A DNA stretch of 64,000 nt from Eisenibacter elegans DSM 3317 (GTDB lineage: Bacteria; Bacteroidota; Bacteroidia; Cytophagales; Microscillaceae): assembly GCF_000430505.1 (NCBI RefSeq), contig NZ_KE387154.1, forward strand, positions 368,530 through 432,529, given 5' to 3'. Below the pieces are notes generated by a model. That model worked only from the letters and a program-made list of their open reading frames with translations, made no database searches and was not told where the DNA came from. Below, one piece after another: positions 16,841-26,033 of this stretch. Both the position numbers and the translations under genes were made by a program. Every line of letters begins with the position of its first letter. Position 1 is the stretch's first letter.

Positions 16841-17800
16841 ATGAAAGACACCCTACTCATCACCGGAGGTACCGGTTTTTTGGGCAAACGCCTTGCTTTG
16901 GCTCTCAAAGACCGCTATGAGGTAGTACTCACCGGGCGCAACAATAAGCAAAATATGGAAGCCAAAGCCTTCACAGGCTGTGAGGTAGCTCCTATGGATA
17001 TAGCCGCTATCGAGTCTGTGCGGGATACCTTCAGGGCATACAAGCCCAAGGTGGTGATTCACGCTGCCGCAACCAAGTTTGTCGATTTGGCCGAAAAATT
17101 CCCGATGGAGTGTGTGGATGTCAATGTAGTGGGCTCTCAAAACGTAGCACGGGTAGCTGTGGAGAATGAAGTGCGGACGGTCATCGGTATTTCTACCGAC
17201 AAAGCCGCCCCCCCCGTACGCAATATTTATGGCTTGAGCAAGGCAACGATGGAGCGTCTTTTTTGTGCCATGAACGACAAAACCAACACCCGCTTTACGT
17301 GTGTGCGCTATGGCAATGTGGCCTGGTCTACGGGGTCGGTGTTGCCAGTGTGGCGCAAAATGCACGCCCAAACAGGAGTGATTGGCACTACAGGGCCTGA
17401 AATGCGCCGTTTTTTCTTTACCGTCGATGAGGCCGTACAGTTGGTCATCACCGCCCTCGACCATATCGAGCTGACCCAAGGCAAAGTCCTTTCACGGATG
17501 ATGAAGGCCGCCCAAATGCAAGAAATTCTCGAAGTATGGGTACAGCACAAAGGCGGAAGCTATGAGCGTATCGAAGGCCGGCCCGGCGAGCGCAACGACG
17601 AGTACCTCATTGGAGAGCTAGAGCTGCCCTATACCCAAGAGCTCGACTTTCACGGTATCAAGCACTACCTCATTTCTTTCAACGAAAAAGTAGCCAACCC
17701 AACGCCTTTCGGCCTGTCTTCGGCCAATACCGAGCGCCTAAGCGAAGCCGAAATACTGGCCATCATCAACAACCCACCCATTGAAGAAACAGGCGTATGA
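16841..17800 (+). CDS. NAD(P)-dependent sugar-nucleotide dehydratase/epimerase, PseB/CapD-like
   Basis: This 319-residue short-chain dehydrogenase starts with the Rossmann motif TGGTGFLG (residues about 8-15). It has the segment STDKAAPPVRNIYGLSKATM, where Tyr and Lys of YGLSK form the catalytic pair and TDKA replaces the usual Ser-type motif, as in UDP-GlcNAc 4,6-dehydratases of the PseB/CapD group. It overlaps the nucleotidyltransferase by 4 bases (ATGA). It should make a modified NDP-sugar for surface glycan. The exact sugar is not known. Confidence 0.85.
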   Translation: MKDTLLITGGTGFLGKRLALALKDRYEVVLTGRNNKQNMEAKAFTGCEVAPMDIAAIESVRDTFRAYKPKVVIHAAATKFVDLAEKFPMECVDVNVVGSQNVARVAVENEVRTVIGISTDKAAPPVRNIYGLSKATMERLFCAMNDKTNTRFTCVRYGNVAWSTGSVLPVWRKMHAQTGVIGTTGPEMRRFFFTVDEAVQLVITALDHIELTQGKVLSRMMKAAQMQEILEVWVQHKGGSYERIEGRPGERNDEYLIGELELPYTQELDFHGIKHYLISFNEKVANPTPFGLSSANTERLSEAEILAIINNPPIEETGV

Positions 17801-18477
17801 AAACCATCCGGCACGCACTCATTATGGCGGCAGGCAGGGGCACGCGAATGTTGCCCCTGACCGACATCATCCCCAAGCCAATGGCTCCCTACAAAGGCTC
17901 TACCCTCATTGCCGACGGTATTGCCAAAATACGTCCTACCATCCCTTTTTTGCACATCACTGTAGGCTATAAGGGGGCTGTGTTGGCGCAACATGTCATC
18001 GAGTTGGGGGTGCAGTCGGTGTTCAATACCGATGGCAAGGGCAACGCTTGGTGGGTATATCATACCCTGATGGCGCATCTCGACGAGCCCGTGTTTGTGC
18101 TTACTGCCGACAACATCACCGAGCTAGATTTTGACTTGCTTACTGCCGAGTATTACAAATACCAAGCGCCGGCCTGTATGGTGGTGCCGGTAGCGCCGGT
18201 GGCTGGGTTGGAAGGAGATTATATTCATCACCAAAACAATTGTGTGTATGAGCTCAACCGCCACAAGCCCGCTCCTACTTATTGTTCGGGGATACAGATG
18301 CTCAATCCACATAAAATCAACCAACTCACAGAGCCGGTGGAGGATTTTTATCAGCTCTGGCAACAACTCATTGCTCAAAAACAGCTCTACTGCGCCGATA
18401 GCTATCCCAAAAACTGGTTTACCGTCGATACCATTGAGCAACTCAACCGACTCAACCAAGAGGGCACCGATTTGTAA
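17797..18477 (+). CDS. Sugar nucleotidyltransferase
   Basis: This 226-residue enzyme begins with the nucleotidyltransferase signature LIMAAGRGTRMLPLTDIIPK (residues about 8-27), which binds NTP and sugar phosphate. A metal-binding Asp lies in LTADNITELDFD. It would activate a sugar 1-phosphate to an NDP-sugar that the upstream dehydratase could modify. It is tightly coupled to that gene by a 4-base overlap. It could be a mannose-1-phosphate guanylyltransferase or a glucose-1-phosphate type; the residues seen do not decide. Confidence 0.85.
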   Translation: MKTIRHALIMAAGRGTRMLPLTDIIPKPMAPYKGSTLIADGIAKIRPTIPFLHITVGYKGAVLAQHVIELGVQSVFNTDGKGNAWWVYHTLMAHLDEPVFVLTADNITELDFDLLTAEYYKYQAPACMVVPVAPVAGLEGDYIHHQNNCVYELNRHKPAPTYCSGIQMLNPHKINQLTEPVEDFYQLWQQLIAQKQLYCADSYPKNWFTVDTIEQLNRLNQEGTDL

Positions 18478-18565
18478 TAAGCCACACCACTGATATTCAC
18501 CCTTTTGTGTTGTTAGACCAACCTGAATAGCCTGGATATGGAGTATGATTTTGGGCAGGGACATT

Positions 18566-18595
18566 AAAAAACCCCACTACCTTGGGTAGCGGGGT
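18566..18595 (-). terminator. Intrinsic terminator of the DEAD-box helicase gene
   Basis: On the minus strand the hairpin ACCCCGCTACC / GGTAGTGGGGT (one mismatch) is followed by a T run. It lies about 40 bases beyond the helicase stop and also sits in the path of the convergent sugar-nucleotide operon. Confidence 0.85.
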
Positions 18596-18633
18596 CTGGA
18601 TTGGTGTCAAGCTTTGTTGGACAAAGACTTGCC

Positions 18634-20358
18634 TTATTGGGCAATTTCGAGCGTTACCGCATTGCCTTTGATGCGGCGGTGCTGCATTTTTTGCAATACT
18701 TTTTGAGCGTGGCTGCTCTGAACGTCTACGTGGGTGTATTCGTCATACACACGGATGAGGCCTATGTCGTGGCCACGTACGCCGGTTTCGCCGGTGATAG
18801 CGCCTACGATGTCAGCCTTGCTGACGTTATGTTCTTTACCGATGCTGAGCTGGATTTTGGTCATCCCCTCCTCGCTAAAGCGGGTGCGGGTGCTACCACC
18901 GCTTCTCTCACGCTGCTGGAAGCGGTCGCGGCTACCACCACGCTCGCCACCACGGCGTTCGTCGCGTCGGTTGCCATATTTCCCTCCTTGGCGGCCACCT
19001 TTGTCGTAGCTGTCGCGGGTTTGGGTATTTTGTTGTGCTAGAGCCTCTTGTAGTGCATCGCGTTGGTTTTGTTCTCCAAGTTGGAGCTTGAGCAAGGCGG
19101 CAGTAATTTGCTCAAGCGTAAAGCCTTCTCCCAACATTTCGTCTACCAAGTGTTGGTAGTCGTTTTGAGTAGCTTTGAGCATTTCTTCTTTACACTGGAG
19201 CAAGAAGCGGGCTTGGCGGCGCTTTTGTACTTCGGCTACAGTAGGGATTTCACCTTTGACGATAGGCGCACGCGCATAGCGTTCGATATTTTTGAGGTTG
19301 CGCACATCATAACGTTCTACAAAGCTGAAAGCTTTACCGCTTTTGCCGGCGCGGCCTGTACGACCGATACGGTGTACATAGTACTCAGGGTCGTGGGGAA
19401 TATCGTAGTTGAATACCACCTCTACATCGTCTACATCGATACCGCGAGCGGCTACATCAGTAGCAACAAGAAGGTTGACAATACCTTGGCGGAACTTGTT
19501 CATCACCACGGTACGGGTCATCTGCGTGAGGTCGCCGTGTAGGCCTTCGGCCATATAGCCACGTGCTTGGAGGGTAGCTACCAGCTCGTCTACACGTTGC
19601 TTGGTATTACAGAAGATAACACCGATTTTGACATCGTTTACTTCTATCAGGCGGATGAGCAATTCAGCTTTGTAGGCCTCTCTTACGGGGAAGTAGGTCT
19701 GCTCAATGCGGTTGGCCGTCAAGTTTTGAGGGATTACCTTCACGATTTCGGGGTCGCGCTGATACTTTTTGGTCAGGCGCATGATGGCTTCCGGCATAGT
19801 GGCCGAGAAGAGCAGCGTTTGGCGGTCTTCGGGAGCAAAGCGGAGGATAGACTCGATTTCGTCCACAAAGCCCATATTGAGCATTTCGTCGGCCTCATCA
19901 AGTACGATGGTGCGGAGTTGGTCTATTTGCAAAGTACCGCGCTTGAGGTGGTCAATTACACGGCCGGGAGTACCGACAATGATTTGCGCACCGCGCTTGA
20001 TACCGCGAATTTGGCGGTCGATAGATTCACCACCATAAACAGCCAATACAGAAAGACGGGGAATATACTGCCCTATTTTGCCAAACTCTTCTGATACCTG
20101 AAGCGCCAACTCACGGGTAGGGCAAAGCACCAAGGCTTGCACATAGGGCAGGGTAGTATCAATGTTTTCGAGGGTAGGGATGGCAAACGCGGCTGTTTTG
20201 CCGGTGCCTGTCTGGGCTTGGCCGAGCAAGTCGCGGCCTTCTAGTGCAAATGGGATGGCTTGAGCCTGAATAGGAGACGGGGCGCTGAAGCCCATAGTTT
20301 GGAGCGCTTGTTGTACTTCGCTAGACAAAGACAACTGCTCGAATGTTACTAAACTCAT
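18634..20358 (-). CDS. deaD: DEAD-box RNA helicase (DeaD/CsdA-like)
   Basis: This 574-residue helicase shows the Q motif region (SPIQAQAIPFA), motif I AQTGTGKT, motif II DEAD (VLDEADEML), motif III SAT, and motif VI HRIGRTGRAG. A linker rich in Gly, Arg and Asp (about 440-490) precedes a DbpA-type RNA-binding domain at the C-terminus (KIQLSIGKEHNVSKADIVGAI). This matches DeaD-type helicases that act in ribosome assembly and cold adaptation. It has an unusually long gap upstream with a promoter-like box about 250 bases before the ATG. The C-terminal domain argues for DeaD over RhlE. Confidence 0.92.
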   Translation of the reverse strand: MSLVTFEQLSLSSEVQQALQTMGFSAPSPIQAQAIPFALEGRDLLGQAQTGTGKTAAFAIPTLENIDTTLPYVQALVLCPTRELALQVSEEFGKIGQYIPRLSVLAVYGGESIDRQIRGIKRGAQIIVGTPGRVIDHLKRGTLQIDQLRTIVLDEADEMLNMGFVDEIESILRFAPEDRQTLLFSATMPEAIMRLTKKYQRDPEIVKVIPQNLTANRIEQTYFPVREAYKAELLIRLIEVNDVKIGVIFCNTKQRVDELVATLQARGYMAEGLHGDLTQMTRTVVMNKFRQGIVNLLVATDVAARGIDVDDVEVVFNYDIPHDPEYYVHRIGRTGRAGKSGKAFSFVERYDVRNLKNIERYARAPIVKGEIPTVAEVQKRRQARFLLQCKEEMLKATQNDYQHLVDEMLGEGFTLEQITAALLKLQLGEQNQRDALQEALAQQNTQTRDSYDKGGRQGGKYGNRRDERRGGERGGSRDRFQQRERSGGSTRTRFSEEGMTKIQLSIGKEHNVSKADIVGAITGETGVRGHDIGLIRVYDEYTHVDVQSSHAQKVLQKMQHRRIKGNAVTLEIAQ

Positions 20359-20615
20359 TCGGAATAATTAAGGGAAATTGGATAAATTCTTAAAAACGAA
20401 ATGCTTGACGCTTAGTGAGAAAGAGGTGGTTCACTGATTTTTACAATCAACACCTTTGTATACACCGATAGGTCAACAGAATTCGCCTTTATGAGCGGAG
20501 GACTGGTTAGCCATCCACTCGTGCCCTTAGTTATTAGAGAGTGTTCTGACTTCCTATACAATGCAGTACAAAGCACAGTAAAAATAATCGCGTGGTTATT
20601 TCAGCCACAAAGGTA
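20359..20615 (-). promoter_or_regulatory. Promoter and possible regulatory leader of deaD
   Basis: Read on the minus strand, TACCTTTG (20608-20615) is a perfect -7 box, which predicts a 5' leader of about 240 nucleotides. The leader contains a nested inverted repeat near 20424-20456 (AGGTG with CACCT, and GATT with AATC inside). Long leaders on cold-induced helicase genes are common, but no known riboswitch is recognised here. Confidence 0.4.
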
Positions 20616-20695
20616 GGCAATCTTTTAATGAAAAACTATGCGGATTGGAAAATATTTTTCTACCCTGTGCTCTCAGCCTGTTAAAGGAGTATAAA

Positions 20696-22543
20696 CTATG
20701 GTTTTTCCGTGTCTTGGCTGTTGTTTTGTTTGGTGCTCTGGCTGCTCTCCCGAAAATACCCGTATACTACCTTGGCCTTAGCTTGGCCAATGAGCTTGGC
20801 CAGCTCTTCTTCTGGGGCTTTGGCTATGTTAGTCAGCGACTTATAGGTTTTGAGTAGCTTCTGGATGGTGGCTTCGCCAATGCCGGGCAGGGTTTCGAGT
20901 TGGGTGTTGAGGCTATTTTTGCTGCGCACATCACGGTGGAAGGTGATGGCGAAGCGGTGGGCTTCGTCGCGGGCGTGTTGGAGTACTTTGAGCGCCGCCG
21001 ACTTCTTGCTGAGGTGTAGCGGAATCTCATCTTCGGGGAAATAAATCTCTTCTAGGCGCTTAGCAATGCCGATAATACTTACTCTGCCATAGATATGTAG
21101 GTCTTTGAGGGCTTGGCAGGCTGAGCTGAGTTGTCCTTTGCCTCCATCAATGACAATGAGGTCAGGAAGGGCTTGTTTTTCTTTGATGATTCTGCTGTAT
21201 CTGCGGTAAACTATTTCATACATAGAAGCAAAATCGTTTGGGCCTTCCACTGTCTTGATATGAAAATGGCGGTATTCTTTCTTGTGTGGTTTGCCGTTTT
21301 TAAACTGCACCATTGAAGCCACAGGGTTCGTTCCTTGGATGTTGGAGTTGTCGAAACACTCTATGATGTAGGGCAGGACGGGCAGACTCAGCGCTTTTTG
21401 CAATTCATTTAACACCCCGCTCTCTGCACGTTTTTTGCGGAAGGCTTCGGCTTTTTGTAGTTTTTCTTTTTTGGCAAATAGCGCATTCTTGAGCGATAGG
21501 TCTATGAGTTTGCGTTTGTCGCCTATTTTAGGAACGTGGCATACCACCCCTTCGAGTGGGGTGCTGAGAGCAATATTGGTCAGTACTTCGGGGGCTTGGC
21601 TCTCGATTTGCGCACGCAAGTGGAGCACGGCAAAGGTCAGCAGCTCTTCGTCACTCTCTTCGAGGCGCTTTTGTAACTCTAGGTTTTGTGTGTGGACGAT
21701 GGCTCCTTGCTTGATTTTGAGGTAGTTTACAAATGCACCTTTTTCTTCTGTACTGATAGAAAACACATCCACATCGGCGATATTAGGATTGACTACCAAG
21801 GACTTGCTGCGGAAATTTTCCAACAGGGTGATTTTTTCCTTTAGCTCCTGCGCTTTTTCAAAAGCCAAGGCCTCTGCATAAGCCATCATTTTTACCTTGA
21901 GCGATTGAACCACAGCGGAGGCATTGCCTTTCAAAATTTGCTTGATTTCCTGAATATCTTGTCCATATGCCTCTACAGACTGCAAGCCCTCGCAAGGACC
22001 TTTGCAGTTGCCTAAGTGGTATTCGAGGCATACCTTGAACTTATTGGCGGCGATGTTGTGTGGGGTGAGGGCTAGGCTACAGTTGCGCACAGGGTACAGC
22101 TCCCGAATTAGGTCAAGCGCTGCGCTCATCGCCCTACCGTGGGTGTAGGGGCCGAAAAAAGTCCCATAGCGGCGGTCTACTTGGCGAAGTACTTCTATCT
22201 TGGGGAAATCTTCATTGGTAATACAGATATAAGGATAAGTCTTGTCATCCTTGAGCAAGATATTGTACTTGGGTTGATGTTGCTTGATGAGGTTATTTTC
22301 GAGCAAGAGCGCATCATACTCATTGTTGACCAATACGACCTCAAGCCTGATAATCTGCTTGACCATGCGCAGGGTCTTGCGGCTATGTTGCGCCGACTGG
22401 TTGAAGTAGCTCCCTACCCGATTGCGCAAATCTTTGGCTTTGCCTACATAAAGCAGGGTTTGCGAAGCGTCAAAGAACTTATACACCCCCGGGCTGTGGG
22501 GTAGTTGGCTTACTTGTGTTTTGAGTGCGTCTTGTGAGGTCAT
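20696..22543 (-). CDS. uvrC: Excinuclease ABC subunit C
   Basis: This 615-residue UvrC makes the two incisions of nucleotide excision repair together with UvrB. It has an N-terminal GIY-YIG nuclease (SPGVYKFFDASQTLLYVGKA), a Cys-containing region (CSLALTP, CKGPCEG), a UVR motif that binds UvrB, and an RNase H-like nuclease domain (ECFDNSNIQGT, then VIDGGKGQL). Helix-hairpin-helix repeats (TLPGIGEATIQKLLK) follow near the end. Length and domain order are normal. It ends within the upstream region of deaD. uvrB is also in this window at 60986-63007. Confidence 0.97.
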   Translation of the reverse strand: MTSQDALKTQVSQLPHSPGVYKFFDASQTLLYVGKAKDLRNRVGSYFNQSAQHSRKTLRMVKQIIRLEVVLVNNEYDALLLENNLIKQHQPKYNILLKDDKTYPYICITNEDFPKIEVLRQVDRRYGTFFGPYTHGRAMSAALDLIRELYPVRNCSLALTPHNIAANKFKVCLEYHLGNCKGPCEGLQSVEAYGQDIQEIKQILKGNASAVVQSLKVKMMAYAEALAFEKAQELKEKITLLENFRSKSLVVNPNIADVDVFSISTEEKGAFVNYLKIKQGAIVHTQNLELQKRLEESDEELLTFAVLHLRAQIESQAPEVLTNIALSTPLEGVVCHVPKIGDKRKLIDLSLKNALFAKKEKLQKAEAFRKKRAESGVLNELQKALSLPVLPYIIECFDNSNIQGTNPVASMVQFKNGKPHKKEYRHFHIKTVEGPNDFASMYEIVYRRYSRIIKEKQALPDLIVIDGGKGQLSSACQALKDLHIYGRVSIIGIAKRLEEIYFPEDEIPLHLSKKSAALKVLQHARDEAHRFAITFHRDVRSKNSLNTQLETLPGIGEATIQKLLKTYKSLTNIAKAPEEELAKLIGQAKAKVVYGYFRESSQSTKQNNSQDTEKP

Positions 22544-22583
22544 CCCTTGGGCAAATATCAGTCAAAAACTAACCCGGGCTGCA

Positions 22584-22895
22584 CTAGCTCTCTTGGCTTT
22601 GGTCAAGCACCTTGGGCACACGGAAATAGTCAGAGTCTTTGGCGGGGGCTTGTGAAAGGCCGCGTTGGTGGTCGAGGTGGGGCTTTACCTCATCGGGGCG
22701 CAATTGATTGACCTCTTCCGACATATGGATAAGTGGCGCTACGTCCTTGGTATCGATAGCGTCTAGTTGGTCTATCCAGTTCAAGATTTTGTTGAGGTCG
22801 GCAATCATGGCCGGAGCTGTGGATGCGTCAAAGCTCAGGCGCGAAAGGTGAGCCAATTTTTCTAAGGTTTGGATGTCTACTTTGGGGGTACTCAT
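22584..22895 (-). CDS. gatC: Asp-tRNA(Asn)/Glu-tRNA(Gln) amidotransferase subunit C
   Basis: This 103-residue GatC wraps around and stabilises GatA in the amidotransferase that makes Gln-tRNA or Asn-tRNA from mischarged tRNA. The family pattern is clear: LEKLAHLSRLSFD, then LNKILNWIDQLDAIDTKDV and the C-terminal LRPDEV and DSDYFRVPKVL. It is 40 bases upstream of uvrC and 23 bases downstream of plsC on the same strand. GatA and GatB are not in the window. Confidence 0.95.
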   Translation of the reverse strand: MSTPKVDIQTLEKLAHLSRLSFDASTAPAMIADLNKILNWIDQLDAIDTKDVAPLIHMSEEVNQLRPDEVKPHLDHQRGLSQAPAKDSDYFRVPKVLDQSQES

Positions 22896-22918
22896 TGGTT
22901 TAAAAGGGGGATAAATGA

Positions 22919-23680
22919 TTATACTTTGCTGAGTGATTCTTTTTTGGGCAAATAGGGCTTTAAGGGGGCTTCGATGGCCGCACGGGTTTGTGCTTTGAGG
23001 GTCTCCAAATCATCTAAGCCCAGTCCCTTGGTATCGATGGGCGGGTGTACGATGGCCTCGCCCCTACCCCAAGACGCTGCCGGAACAGGCGTATCAGGTA
23101 ATAACTTCCAGTTGAAGAGTAAGGTTACGGGCACAATAGGCACTTGTTGCTCAATCGCTACCCGGAAAGCCCCGTCTTTGAAGCGCACCATCTCGGGTGG
23201 GTTTTTGGTATAGACCCCTCCTTCAGGAAAAATAATCACGCTTTTGCCGGCAGCCACCGCCTCGCTGGCGCGCTGCATAGCGCGGTAGGCATCGGTAGAG
23301 CGCTCACGCACCACAGGGATGTGAAATTTTTTAAACACATATCCAAAAAGCGGCGGGCGGGTCAGTGTGTCTTTCCCCACAAAGGTATAGGCTTCGCGTG
23401 GTATCAGGCCCATCGTTACGATGTCGAGCAAAGAGCTGTGGTTGGCACAGTATACACAGGCCTGCCCTTGGCTAGCCACCACAGAAGCGCGGCGTACTTT
23501 GTAGGGGATAAACGCCCAAGCCAAGCAAATGTGTGCCCACCAACGGTGTAGCCACGAAGCATAAAGCGCTCCCTTGCCGTTAGGTTGGAGCACATAAAAC
23601 CAAGGCAAGAATACCAACATCGGTAGAACAAAGCCTGCCAAACACCATAGGCTGTACAGGCGGCGGAAAAACCATTTCAT
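22919..23680 (-). CDS. plsC: 1-acyl-sn-glycerol-3-phosphate acyltransferase
   Basis: This 253-residue membrane-bound acyltransferase has an N-terminal membrane helix (about residues 10-33). The catalytic NHxxxxD motif appears as NHSSLLD (about residues 79-85). The substrate-binding FPEGG motif lies near residue 150, and a later VPIVPVTL block matches the family. It adds the second acyl chain in phosphatidic acid synthesis. It sits between pdxA and gatC on the same strand. An alternative is an ornithine-lipid acyltransferase, but PlsC is favoured by the motifs and length. Confidence 0.9.
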   Translation of the reverse strand: MKWFFRRLYSLWCLAGFVLPMLVFLPWFYVLQPNGKGALYASWLHRWWAHICLAWAFIPYKVRRASVVASQGQACVYCANHSSLLDIVTMGLIPREAYTFVGKDTLTRPPLFGYVFKKFHIPVVRERSTDAYRAMQRASEAVAAGKSVIIFPEGGVYTKNPPEMVRFKDGAFRVAIEQQVPIVPVTLLFNWKLLPDTPVPAASWGRGEAIVHPPIDTKGLGLDDLETLKAQTRAAIEAPLKPYLPKKESLSKV

Positions 23681-23717
23681 ATCACAAAGCTACGCTAATT
23701 TTTGGGTTCGGGAGTGG

Positions 23718-24764
23718 CTATTCGTCCGAATGCGTGTCTGTGGTGCTCAATTGCTCTCGGCTGCGGACAATATCTACTGCCGCAAAAATAGCAGCCAACA
23801 TCGAGCCTTCGTCTGCAATGCCCTTGCCGGCGATGTCGTAGGCCGTGCCATGGTCAGGAGAAGTACGTACTACTGGTAAGCCGGCAGTAAAGTTGACTCC
23901 ATCATCAAAAGCCATCATCTTGAAGGGAATCAGCCCTTGGTCATGATACATCGCCAATACTGCATCATAGCGGCGGTAGTCGTGGCTGGCAAAAAAGCCA
24001 TCTGCCGGAAAAGGACCATACACCAAGTGGCCCTGTTTTTTGAAATCTACAATCACCGGGCGGATGATTTGCTGCTCTTCTGTACCCAGCAGACCGTCTT
24101 CGCCGGCGTGAGGGTTCAGCCCCAATACGGCAACCTTGGGGCGGGCGATGCCAAAATCTTGGCGCAGCGACTGAAGCATCAGCTGGAGCTTGCGGCTAAT
24201 GCGCTCAGCACTCAGCTGGCGGGCGACCTCTTGGTGAGGAATATGCCCCGTAACCACGCCCACCCGGATGCGCTCCGACACCAAGAACATCAGGCTGTCT
24301 TGTTGGCCAAACTGCTCCGTAAAATACTCCGTATGCCCCGCAAAACGGAAGCCTTCCTGCTGGATATTATGTTTGTTGATAGGAGCCGTAACAACAGCAT
24401 CCAAAAAGCCATTCTTCAGGTCTTCGGTGGCTTTTTGTAAGGCCAAAAAAGCAAACTTACCTGAGTCTTCTGTAGGGCTGCCGGGCTGTATCTCAACCTG
24501 CTTGGTATCCCAAGTCGTAACCAGATTGGTCTTTTTGTGCGTAATTTGGTCTATTGAGGGGATGGTATTGATAAACCAGTCCTTCAGGTCTAGTAGCTTA
24601 CGGTAGCGCGCCACTATCTTCATAGAGCCATAGAGCACCGGTGTACATATCTTGAGGATGCGGTTGTTGTCTAGGGCCTTGAGGAGCACTTCAATACCGA
24701 TACCGTTGTAGTCGCCCATCGTAATGCCGATGACGGGGCGCTCGTGTGGTGATTTATGTTGCAT
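23718..24764 (-). CDS. pdxA: 4-hydroxythreonine-4-phosphate dehydrogenase
   Basis: This 348-residue PdxA catalyses an NAD-dependent oxidation in the deoxyxylulose 5-phosphate-dependent route to pyridoxal phosphate. Typical blocks are visible: IGITMGDYNGIGIEV at the start, VTAPINKHNI, HTEYF near residue 145, LGLNPHAGEDG, and the metal-binding YHDQGLIPFKMM. The protein has normal length. It is followed by plsC with a 37-base gap and preceded by the 3-hydroxyacyl-CoA dehydrogenase gene. Confidence 0.97.
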   Translation of the reverse strand: MQHKSPHERPVIGITMGDYNGIGIEVLLKALDNNRILKICTPVLYGSMKIVARYRKLLDLKDWFINTIPSIDQITHKKTNLVTTWDTKQVEIQPGSPTEDSGKFAFLALQKATEDLKNGFLDAVVTAPINKHNIQQEGFRFAGHTEYFTEQFGQQDSLMFLVSERIRVGVVTGHIPHQEVARQLSAERISRKLQLMLQSLRQDFGIARPKVAVLGLNPHAGEDGLLGTEEQQIIRPVIVDFKKQGHLVYGPFPADGFFASHDYRRYDAVLAMYHDQGLIPFKMMAFDDGVNFTAGLPVVRTSPDHGTAYDIAGKGIADEGSMLAAIFAAVDIVRSREQLSTTDTHSDE

Positions 24765-24827
24765 AGCAATTTTAGGGGAATCTGGGGGAGAGACTCCAAA
24801 GGTGGCTTCCCTTGGAGCCTCGATACA

Positions 24828-25715
24828 TTAACGGAAGCGTGGGGCCACCACCAGCTCTTTGTTGCCGGCTTGGTATTCGTAGAAGCCGATGCCTGATTTT
24901 ACGCCTTTGTGGCCGGCTTCGACCATATTGACCAGCAGCGGGCACGGAGCGTATTTGGGGTTGCCCAAGCCTTCGTGCATCACACGCAAGATGTATAGAC
25001 ACACATCTAGGCCAATAAAATCGGCCAATTGGAGCGGGCCCATAGGGTGTGCCATGCCAAGCTTCATCACGGTATCGATTTCTGACACACCGCCTACGCC
25101 TTCGTACAGCGCATAAATCGCCTCGTTGATCATTGGCAACAAGATGCGGTTGGCCACAAAGCCCGGGTAGTCGTTTACTGCCGTAGGTACTTTGCTAATA
25201 TTCTTAGACAGCGCCAAAATGGTCTCAGTAGTTTCGGCGCTGGTAGCATAGCCATTGATTACCTCTACCAACTTCATCACCGGTACAGGGTTCATAAAAT
25301 GCATCCCGATTACCTTGTCAGGGCGCTTGGTTACGGCGGCTATCTGGGTGATAGAGATAGACGAGGTATTGGTGGCCAAGATGGTATGTGCAGGCGCGAG
25401 GCTGTCGAGCTGGACAAAGATTTTCTTCTTGAGCTCAATGTTTTCAGTGGCAGCTTCTACGATGAGATCTGCCTTGGGGGCGGCTTCTTCGATATTGGTG
25501 TAGGTCGTGATGCGCGCCAGCGTAGCGGCTTGGTCGGCCTCGCTGAGGCTGCCTTTGGCCACTTGGCGGCTTAGGTTCTTGTCGATAGTTTGGAGGGCTT
25601 TTTGGAGGGCTTCTGCCGAAATATCGACTAGCGAAACCTCATAGCCGTATTGTGCAAATACGTGGGCGATGCCGTTGCCCATAGTGCCCGAACCGATGAC
25701 AGTGATATTTTTCAT
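24828..25715 (-). CDS. 3-hydroxybutyryl-CoA dehydrogenase
   Basis: This 295-residue enzyme starts with a Rossmann fold whose motif GSGTMGNGIAHVFA (residues about 7-20) binds NAD. The catalytic His is in GMHFMNPVPVMKLVE near residue 140, and the family block NDYPGFVANRIL follows. The C-terminal helical domain has GMAHPMGPLQLADFIGLD. It interconverts 3-hydroxyacyl-CoA and 3-oxoacyl-CoA in short-chain fatty acid metabolism. Stand-alone enzymes are called Hbd, PaaH or FadB2; I cannot choose. It lies upstream of pdxA with 63 bases between. Confidence 0.93.
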   Translation of the reverse strand: MKNITVIGSGTMGNGIAHVFAQYGYEVSLVDISAEALQKALQTIDKNLSRQVAKGSLSEADQAATLARITTYTNIEEAAPKADLIVEAATENIELKKKIFVQLDSLAPAHTILATNTSSISITQIAAVTKRPDKVIGMHFMNPVPVMKLVEVINGYATSAETTETILALSKNISKVPTAVNDYPGFVANRILLPMINEAIYALYEGVGGVSEIDTVMKLGMAHPMGPLQLADFIGLDVCLYILRVMHEGLGNPKYAPCPLLVNMVEAGHKGVKSGIGFYEYQAGNKELVVAPRFR

Positions 25716-26033
25716 ATTTAGAGGGAATGTGTATAGCGTGATGAATCAATCGAATCGTAAAAGGCAAAATTACAGAAATTATGCGTTTTTCCGAACACCG
25801 ACAGCCGCAAAAGCCCACAAAGCCCATTGCCTGCTTGGCAGCCCCTAATAACGACACAGAGCCAAAGATAGGAAATCAAACGATAGAGAGATAAAACACT
25901 GAAAGATAGCAAGTTGCGCTTGGGCGCGCCAGCCTGCAAATCGAATATTTTTGAGCCTAAATTTTTAATTTTTGCCAAAATCATATAGCTTAGTGCAAAA
26001 ATCAACGTACTACCCAAACGAATCGGATTTACC
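25716..26033 (+). other. Divergent intergenic region, 318 bases
   Basis: This gap between the divergent dehydrogenase and sucC genes holds at least one promoter (25765-25772 on the minus strand). A+T-rich tracts just before sucC look promoter-like (TATAGCTTAG near 25985) but do not fit the consensus well. No tRNA, coding remnant or long repeat was seen. Confidence 0.5.
25765..25772 (-). promoter_or_regulatory. Promoter -7 element for the hydroxyacyl-CoA dehydrogenase gene
   Basis: On the minus strand TAATTTTG matches TAnnTTTG perfectly and lies 49 bases before the start codon. A clear -33 TTG at the right distance is not seen. Confidence 0.45.
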
